A stretch of 64,000 nucleotides of DNA from Afipia sp. (GTDB lineage Bacteria > Pseudomonadota > Alphaproteobacteria > Rhizobiales > Xanthobacteraceae). The notes under the pieces were generated by a model. The model was not told the DNA's origin and made no database searches. It saw only the letters and a program-made list of their open reading frames with translations. This document shows, one piece after another, positions 59,211-64,000 of the stretch. Made by a program: the position numbers and the translations under genes. Every line of letters starts with the position of its first letter. Position 1 is the stretch's first letter. The stretch is from contig JANQAK010000001.1 in the NCBI GenBank assembly GCA_024707075.1, positions 1,262,001-1,326,000 of the forward strand. The letters run 5' to 3'.

Positions 59211-59996
59211 ATGGGCCGCATGCGCAAACTCCTGATCCCCGGCGTCGACAAGCAGTTGCTGGTCAAGGATGCATTGAAAATCATGCCCGACCTGTCGCGC
59301 CGCCGCTTCATCGCCGGCGGTGCCAGCCTCGGCGCGCTGACGCTGCTGACCGGCTGTGATGTCACCGACAGTTTCTCGGCTGAATCGATGCTGGTGCGGA
59401 TCTCCAAATTCAACGACGCGGTGCAGGCGAAGCTGTTCAATCCGAACACGCTGGCGCCGACGTTTCCGGAAAGCGCGATCACGCGGCCGTTTCCGTTCAA
59501 TGCCTATTATGCACTCGACGACGCGCCCGATGTCGATGGTTCGACGTGGAAGCTCGAGGTGCGCGGGCTGGTCGAGAACAAGAAGCCGTGGACGCTGGAC
59601 GAGCTTTATAAACTGCCGATGGAAAAGCAGATCACGCGCCACATCTGCGTCGAGGGCTGGAGCGCGATCGGAAGCTGGACCGGCGTGCGGCTCAGCCGCT
59701 TCCTGCAACTGATCGGCGCGGACACACGCGCGAAATATGTCTGGTTCAACTGCGCCGACATGGACGGCTATAACTCGCCATTGGATATGGCGACCGCGCT
59801 GCATCCGCAGACCCAGATGACGTTCAGGTTCGGCGACGAGATTTTGCCGCGCGCCTACGGCTATCCGATGAAAATTCGCGTGCCGACCAAGCTCGGCTTC
59901 AAGAACCCGAAATACGTGGTCGCGATGGAAGTCACCAACGACTACAAGGGCGGCTACTGGGAAGATCAGGGCTACAACTCGTTCAGCGGCAGTTGA
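59211..59996 (+). CDS. Molybdopterin-dependent oxidoreductase (sulfite-oxidase/YedY fold)
   Basis: 261 residues from the ATG at 59211 with AGGAG seven bases upstream. Twin-arginine motif SRRRFIAGGASLGALTLLTGC at about 30-50 with a lipobox cysteine (LLTGC), so it is a Tat-exported, probably lipid-anchored periplasmic enzyme. The Mo ligand cysteine is in RHICVEGWSAIGSWTG, as in YedY/MsrP (CVEAW). The C-terminal dimerisation domain of sulfite oxidase is absent. It pairs with the cytochrome b gene. The substrate might be methionine sulfoxide, sulfite or another small molecule, and is unproven. Confidence 0.88.
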   Translation: MGRMRKLLIPGVDKQLLVKDALKIMPDLSRRRFIAGGASLGALTLLTGCDVTDSFSAESMLVRISKFNDAVQAKLFNPNTLAPTFPESAITRPFPFNAYYALDDAPDVDGSTWKLEVRGLVENKKPWTLDELYKLPMEKQITRHICVEGWSAIGSWTGVRLSRFLQLIGADTRAKYVWFNCADMDGYNSPLDMATALHPQTQMTFRFGDEILPRAYGYPMKIRVPTKLGFKNPKYVVAMEVTNDYKGGYWEDQGYNSFSGS

Positions 59997-60136
59997 TGGC
60001 CGCTACATTGCATCGATGCAGCTTGTTCTGTCACGCGATGCCGTCGTGCCCTTGCAGGCGAATGGCCGCTGGACGGCCTCGCTATCGCGTCATCACCAAA
60101 ACGTCAGCGCGCCGCCGGCCATCCGGGCTTGAATAG

Positions 60137-60154
60137 CTACCTACTAGAAGGTAG
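60137..60154. promoter_or_regulatory. Putative TetR operator (site 1)
   Basis: 18-bp inverted repeat CTACCTACTAGAAGGTAG with perfect 6-bp half-sites CTACCT / AGGTAG, ending 8 bp before the tetR ATG. Matches site 2 at 15 of 18 positions, consistent with autorepression. Confidence 0.75.
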
Positions 60155-60162
60155 AAGATCGC

Positions 60163-60741
60163 ATGGCCCATGCCCAGACCACGTCTGACGAGATCCTGAA
60201 TTGCGCGCGCTCGCTGATTATCGAGGGCGGTTACAACGGCTTCAGCTATGCCGACATCGCCAAGGTCGTCGGCATTCGCAACGCCAGCATTCACCACCAC
60301 TTTCCCAGCAAGGCCGATCTCGTCCGCACGCTGGTGGCCCAATATCGCAAAGAGGCTGAAGCGGGCCTTGCCGAACTGGATCGGCGGGTCTCCGATCCAC
60401 TGGCGCGGCTTCGCGCCTATGCGGGCTATTGGGAAGCCTGCATCACTGATGCGACGGCTCCGTTCTGTGTCTGCGCCCTGCTTGCAACACAGATTCCGGT
60501 TCTTCCCGAAGAGATCGCCGTGGAGGTGCGCGGGCATTTTCGCGCGCTGTCGGCGTGGCTGGCGTCGGTTCTGGAGCGCGGCGCAAAGCAGGGCAGCCTG
60601 CGGCTGACCGGGACAGCGAAAGCCGAGGCTGAAGTCTTCATGGCCGCCGTTCACGGCGGGATGCTGTCGGCCCGCGCCTATGGCGACCCCAAGATATTCG
60701 CTGTCGTGACCCGTCCGCTGCTGAAGCGCCTCGCCCCCTGA
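60163..60741 (+). CDS. TetR family transcriptional regulator
   Basis: 192 residues. The N-terminal HTH domain is ILNCARSLIIEGGYNGFSYADIAKVVGIRNASIHHHFPSKADLVRTLV (about residues 8-55), the canonical TetR DNA-binding unit. The C-terminal helical region is a ligand-binding domain of the AcrR-like type (ALLATQIPVLPEEIAVEVRGHF), with several Cys that could sense electrophiles (CITDATAPFCVCALL). The start ATG sits just after operator site 1. The downstream membrane-protein gene carries a second site, so this is a local repressor. Confidence 0.93.
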   Translation: MAHAQTTSDEILNCARSLIIEGGYNGFSYADIAKVVGIRNASIHHHFPSKADLVRTLVAQYRKEAEAGLAELDRRVSDPLARLRAYAGYWEACITDATAPFCVCALLATQIPVLPEEIAVEVRGHFRALSAWLASVLERGAKQGSLRLTGTAKAEAEVFMAAVHGGMLSARAYGDPKIFAVVTRPLLKRLAP

Positions 60742-60786
60742 AAACAAAAGCGCGATGGAAAACAGGCCTCGGACGGCTCTGAATGC

Positions 60787-60804
60787 CTACCAACTAGTAG
60801 ATAG
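60787..60804. promoter_or_regulatory. Putative TetR operator (site 2)
   Basis: CTACCAACTAGTAGATAG, 15/18 identical to site 1, half-sites degenerate. Lies in the gap before the ATG of the membrane-protein gene at 60833, which supports that start over the upstream ATG at 60755. Confidence 0.7.
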
Positions 60805-60832
60805 AAAACCCTCCAAAGAAGGATCGTCTCTG

Positions 60833-61321
60833 ATGTTTGGAATTTCTCCGCTCGGCTGGATACACACCCTCGGCAGCCTGCCGGCGATTCCGGTGGCCGT
60901 GTTCATGTTCGCCCGCTACGGCCGGATCGTTCCGCGATCGCTTCCGGGCCTGATCTATTTCATCGCGATGCTGATCGGCGCGGTCACCGTCTTTCTCGTC
61001 GCCCATGAGCCGGCCGGCTATGTCATCGGCGCGGTCACGCTTGTGCTGCTGCTGGCGGGTTATGGTGTCGGACACCTTCGCGGCCTGGGGCGTGCAGCCA
61101 GATATATCGAAACGGTCTGCCTGAGCCTGACGGCATTTTTGCTGATGCTGCCGACGGTGACCGAGGTTCTGCGGCGCGTTCCGGACGGCCACCCGCTGGT
61201 GACCGACCTGAAGTCGCCGCTCCTGCTTGGGTCGCAGGGCAGCCTTCTCATCATTCTGATCGTCGGCCTGACGGCCCAGATCGTCCATCTGCGCAGGCAA
61301 GGCAGGATCGCCGCGGGATAA
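60833..61321 (+). CDS. Integral membrane protein, unknown, probable TetR target
   Basis: 162 residues from the ATG at 60833 (MFGISPLGWIHTLGS) with GAAGGA upstream; the longer form from 60755 would place operator site 2 inside the coding region. Five TM helices (about 10-30, 37-55, 63-85, 93-118 and 130-152). No family recognised with confidence; the arrangement resembles small quinone- or stress-linked membrane proteins, but this is guesswork. A terminator follows at 61375-61406. Confidence 0.78.
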   Translation: MFGISPLGWIHTLGSLPAIPVAVFMFARYGRIVPRSLPGLIYFIAMLIGAVTVFLVAHEPAGYVIGAVTLVLLLAGYGVGHLRGLGRAARYIETVCLSLTAFLLMLPTVTEVLRRVPDGHPLVTDLKSPLLLGSQGSLLIILIVGLTAQIVHLRRQGRIAAG

Positions 61322-61374
61322 TAATTCGGCGTGGCGATCAGCCGCCGCAGGCAGGACAGGCCACCGGCGGGATT

Positions 61375-61406
61375 GCATGCCAAACCCCTTGCCGGCATGC
61401 GTTTTT
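61375..61406 (+). terminator. Rho-independent terminator
   Basis: Stem GCATGCC / GGCATGC (61375-61381 and 61394-61400) followed by GTTTTT. Ends the TetR-regulated unit. Confidence 0.75.
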
Positions 61407-61729
61407 CGCGGTCCTCGGCGCTTTTATTGCAACCTATGCGCGAGATGCGGGATCGTTGCGCCAAATGCTGAAAAACAAGGCACTTGCCGCAGTTGCACAC
61501 TTTTGCCTCTCAGGAGGCAGATACCTTCACTGGATCTGACGCAATCGTGAGCAATCTTAACGCGCGTTAATTCCATATATAACAAACACTTAACAAAACC
61601 GCGACAACGCGTCACCCCGCCGCCGTGTTGCGATGCACACCGGCACGATTCATGCTGAGGACTGTCAGCAAGGATCGTGAATCAGTCGCGCCAAGGCGGG
61701 TTAATGGCGAATTGGTCCCGGTCGTTCTG
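61407..61729. other. Upstream region of the RND efflux operon
   Basis: Contains a hairpin TGCCTC / GAGGCA (61504-61519) and a perfect 14-bp palindrome TTAACGCGCGTTAA (61557-61570) followed by an A/T-rich stretch (tatataacaaacacttaac). These are candidate promoter and operator elements; no gene is seen. Confidence 0.5.
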
Positions 61730-61748
61730 ATTTTCGATATGCGAAAAT
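61730..61748. promoter_or_regulatory. Palindrome at the efflux operon start
   Basis: ATTTTCG-ATATG... inverted repeat: ATTTTCG (61730-61736), five bases, then CGAAAAT (61742-61748), just before the AAGGA ribosome site and ATG at 61763. Candidate operator for a local or distant repressor. Confidence 0.5.
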
Positions 61749-61762
61749 AAGAAGGATACGAA

Positions 61763-63007
61763 ATGCAAGCGCGTCCCCACGCGATCAGGTCCGGGATCAC
61801 TTCCGGGATAACTTCAATGGCCCTGCTTTTTGGGGCCGCGGTTCTGCTCTCCGGCTGCAACGACGCCAGCGTCGCCTCGTCGGCCCCGCCCGAGCCCCCC
61901 GAAGTCAGCGTCGTGACCCTGAAGGCGCAGCCCCGCGCGATCATCAAGGAACTGCCGGGCCGCATCGCGCCGCTGCGGGTCGCCGACGTTCGCCCGCGCG
62001 TGTCGGGCATCATCGTCGAGCGCTCCTTCGAGCAGGGCCGCGAGGTCAAGGCCGGCGAGCCCCTGTACCAGATCGATCCGAAGCCGTTTGAAGTCGAATT
62101 GCAGGCCGCGGAAGCCGCCCTCGCCAAGGCCGAGGCGGCGTTGCAGCAGGCCTCGCAGCATGCCGTGCGCATCGAAACCCTGGCCAGGAGCAACGCCGCC
62201 TCGCAGGCGTCCAACGAAGTCGCGATCGCCAATCTGGCGCAGGCCAAGGCCGAACTCGCCGCGCGCAACGCCGACGTGTCGCGCGCGCGCCTGAACCTCA
62301 GCTACGCCACGCTCAAGGCGCCGATCAGCGGCATCATCGGCGCGGCGCTGCTCAGCGAGGGCGTGCTTGTGGTGCAGAACGAGACCCATGCGCTGGCCAC
62401 CATCCAGCAGCTCGATTCGGTCTATGCCGACTTCACCCAGTCGGTGAACGAACTCAACCGGCTGCGCCGCGACTTCGACCGCGGCGATCTCGATGCCGTG
62501 GCGCCCGACGCCGCCAAGGTGCGCCTCGTGCTCGACGACGGCTCGATCTATCCGCTCGACGGCAAGCTGTTGTTCTCCGACGCCAAGGTCGATGCCGGCA
62601 CCGGACAGGTGACGCTGCGCGGCGAGTTCAAGAATCCGAAGCGCGAACTCTTGCCCGGCATGTTCGTTCGCGTGCTGATCGAGCAGGGCCGCGATCCCGA
62701 CGCCATCACCGTGCCGCCGCAGGCGGTCCAGCGCAGCGCCTCCGGCGCCAGCGAGGTCTATCTGGTGAAGGACGACAACCGCATCGTGTCGCAGCCGGTG
62801 CGCACCGGCGGCCTCGTCGACGGCCAGTGGCTGATCACCGAAGGCTTGCAGCCCGGCCAGCGCGTGGTGGTCGAAGGCTTCCAGAAGTTCGCCGTCGGCG
62901 ATGCGGTCAAGACCAGCGCGTGGACGGAGGCGCAGGCGTCCGACCTGACCGGCAGCCTCCAGCAGGCCGCGGCGGCGAATTCGTCCGGCCAGTCGCAGGT
63001 GCGCTGA
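61763..63007 (+). CDS. RND efflux periplasmic adaptor (AcrA/MexA family)
   Basis: 414 residues from the ATG at 61763. Lipoprotein signal: MALLFGAAVLLSGCNDAS with lipobox LSGC, lipidated Cys at about residue 32. A membrane-fusion protein: beta-barrel and lipoyl segments (GRIAPLRVADVRPRVSGIIVER; ATLKAPISGIIGAALLSEGVLV), a coiled coil of about 100-165, and a C-terminal membrane-proximal domain (GLQPGQRVVVEGFQKFAVGD). It bridges the inner-membrane pump and an outer-membrane channel. The operon partner follows at 63203. Substrates unknown. Confidence 0.94.
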   Translation: MQARPHAIRSGITSGITSMALLFGAAVLLSGCNDASVASSAPPEPPEVSVVTLKAQPRAIIKELPGRIAPLRVADVRPRVSGIIVERSFEQGREVKAGEPLYQIDPKPFEVELQAAEAALAKAEAALQQASQHAVRIETLARSNAASQASNEVAIANLAQAKAELAARNADVSRARLNLSYATLKAPISGIIGAALLSEGVLVVQNETHALATIQQLDSVYADFTQSVNELNRLRRDFDRGDLDAVAPDAAKVRLVLDDGSIYPLDGKLLFSDAKVDAGTGQVTLRGEFKNPKRELLPGMFVRVLIEQGRDPDAITVPPQAVQRSASGASEVYLVKDDNRIVSQPVRTGGLVDGQWLITEGLQPGQRVVVEGFQKFAVGDAVKTSAWTEAQASDLTGSLQQAAAANSSGQSQVR

Positions 63008-63039
63008 GCCGATCAAGTGAGTTCGGCGCAAGGTTACGC

Positions 63040-63160
63040 CGTCATTGCAGCGAAGCAGTCCGGCGTTACGGATGCCCCCGGGCCGGATTGCTTCGCGAGA
63101 CGTGTCGCCGGGGCCGCCGCGCGCCTTTTACGCCGGTCCGGTGATCGCAATGAGTCCGGG
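63040..63160. repeat. Degenerate REP-like element (family B) between adaptor and pump genes
   Basis: gccgtcattgcagcgaagc at the left and gtgatcgcaatgag near 63145-63155, with gattgcttcgcgagacg in between. Decayed copy inside an operon. Confidence 0.45.
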
Positions 63161-63202
63161 TGAGATGTTCCGCCCGGGTCTAGTCCGTTTCAGGGAGTCA
63201 TG

Positions 63203-64000
63203 ATGCCGAGTTTCTTTATCGACCGCCCAATCTTCGCTTGGGTGGTGGCGCTGTTCATTTGCTTGCTCGGCATCATCGCGATTCCGTTTCTGGCGATCGC
63301 GCAATATCCGATCATCGCGCCGCCTTCGATCTCGATCTCGACCAGCTATCCCGGCTCCTCGCCGGAGGAGCTTTACAACTCCACCACGCGGCTGATCGAG
63401 GAAGAGCTCAACGGCGCCTCGGGCATCCTCAACTTTGAATCCACCTCCGACTCGCTGGGCCAGGTGGAAATCACCGCCAACTTCGTGCCGGGCACCGATT
63501 CCAATCTCGCCTCCGTGGAAGTGCAGAACCGCATCAAGCGCGTCGAGGCGCGGCTGCCGCGTCCGGTGATCCAGCAGGGCATCCTGGTCGAGGAAGCCTC
63601 CAGCGCGGTGTTGCAGATCATCACGCTGAATTCCACCGACGGCAGCCTCGATGAAGTCGGCCTCGGCGACTTCATGATCCGCAACGTGCTCGGCGAAATC
63701 CGCCGCATCCCCGGCGTCGGCCGCGCCACGCTGTATTCCACCGAGCGCTCGCTGCGCATCTGGATCGATCCGGTCAAGCTGGTCGCCTACAACCTCACCG
63801 CCGACGATGTCACCAAGGCGATCACCGCCCAGAACGCGCAGGTCGCGTCGGGCAGCGTCGGCTCCGAGCCGAGCCGCAAGGACCAGACCATTTCCGCGCT
63901 GATTCTCGTGAAGGGACAGCTCGGCTCCGCCGACGAGTTCGGCGCCATCGTGCTGCGCGCCAATCCCGACGGCTCGACCGTTCGCCTGCGCGACGTGTCG
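63203..64000 (+). CDS. RND efflux inner-membrane pump (AcrB/MexB family), 5' part only
   Basis: 266 codons to the window edge, in frame with no stop; the full protein is about 1040 residues. The start at 63203 (MPSFFIDRPIFAWVVALFI) is preferred over 63200 for spacing to GGGAG. TM1 is about 8-30, followed by the periplasmic porter loop with YPGSSPEELYNSTTRLIEEELNGA and VEVQNRIKRVEARLPRPV. Proton-driven export of drugs, bile salts or solvents with the adaptor and a TolC-type channel. No tolC-like gene is in the window. Confidence 0.95.
   Translation, partial: MPSFFIDRPIFAWVVALFICLLGIIAIPFLAIAQYPIIAPPSISISTSYPGSSPEELYNSTTRLIEEELNGASGILNFESTSDSLGQVEITANFVPGTDSNLASVEVQNRIKRVEARLPRPVIQQGILVEEASSAVLQIITLNSTDGSLDEVGLGDFMIRNVLGEIRRIPGVGRATLYSTERSLRIWIDPVKLVAYNLTADDVTKAITAQNAQVASGSVGSEPSRKDQTISALILVKGQLGSADEFGAIVLRANPDGSTVRLRDVS

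Overview
The window reads as ordinary, gene-dense chromosome of a GC-rich alphaproteobacterium. The genes most closely resemble those of the Nitrobacteraceae/Bradyrhizobiaceae group (Rhodopseudomonas, Bradyrhizobium, Afipia, Nitrobacter). The grounds are the malonyl-CoA synthetase, which is very like RpMatB of Rhodopseudomonas palustris from memory, the sdhCDAB order, the hemD/hemY cluster, DUF1674 and the dense REP-like repeat families. No species can be named from sequence alone. There is no rRNA operon, phage, transposase, plasmid origin or CRISPR array.

Layout. 0-9.2 kb: rsmB (cut by the left edge), an SdhAF4-like gene, a secreted or anchored nuclease, an L,D-transpeptidase, acs, an ETFB-methyltransferase-like gene, and the minus-strand set tsaD-gpsA-EVE. 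9.3-13.3 kb: hemD, a mitofilin-like gene broken by two frame changes, hemY, and tRNA-Thr(CGT). 13.3-19 kb: a membrane diguanylate cyclase, a cytochrome P450 remnant, and a tripartite TRAP transporter (dctP-dctQ-dctM) with an unusually large DctM. 19-28.5 kb: a class III cyclase, a frame-broken TerB-like gene, an SDR, a glutamine amidotransferase, a hydrolase-OsmC fusion, tRNA-Ala(CGC), yggT, yggU, folD, and a frame-broken M20 peptidase. 28.5-40.7 kb: ppa, GNAT, alpha/beta hydrolase, DUF2269, an epimerase remnant, amine oxidase, typA, a Crp/Fnr regulator, a receiver protein, a TAXI binding protein, phhB, DUF1232, a quinone oxidoreductase and an IalB-like protein. 40.9-49.5 kb: rlmN, two membrane proteins, argG, a Pro/Ala-rich OmpA protein, MAPEG and FkbM proteins. 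49.5-53.1 kb: sdhCDAB. 53.3-64 kb: TauE/SafE, a Rap1a-like protein, matB, an SDR, a fasciclin protein, a cytochrome b plus molybdopterin oxidoreductase pair, an autoregulated TetR with its probable target, and an RND efflux pair cut by the right edge.

Genes that plausibly work together are: acs and matB (acyl-CoA supply) with sdhCDAB and its distant assembly factor; hemD and hemY; the TRAP operon; the cytochrome b/molybdoenzyme pair; and TetR with the adjacent membrane protein, which share an 18-bp operator-like site.

Two features stand out. Intergenic spaces hold at least six families of inverted-repeat elements, including one composite family of 117-131 bp with five complete copies. Four genes are interrupted by single-base frame changes (five in total), and there is one P450 fragment. 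These are either real gene decay or residual indel errors in the assembly. I did not find a convincing new defence, secondary-metabolite or mobile system. The best candidates for follow-up are the TetR operator pair, the fasciclin/cytochrome b/molybdoenzyme cluster and the enlarged TRAP permease.
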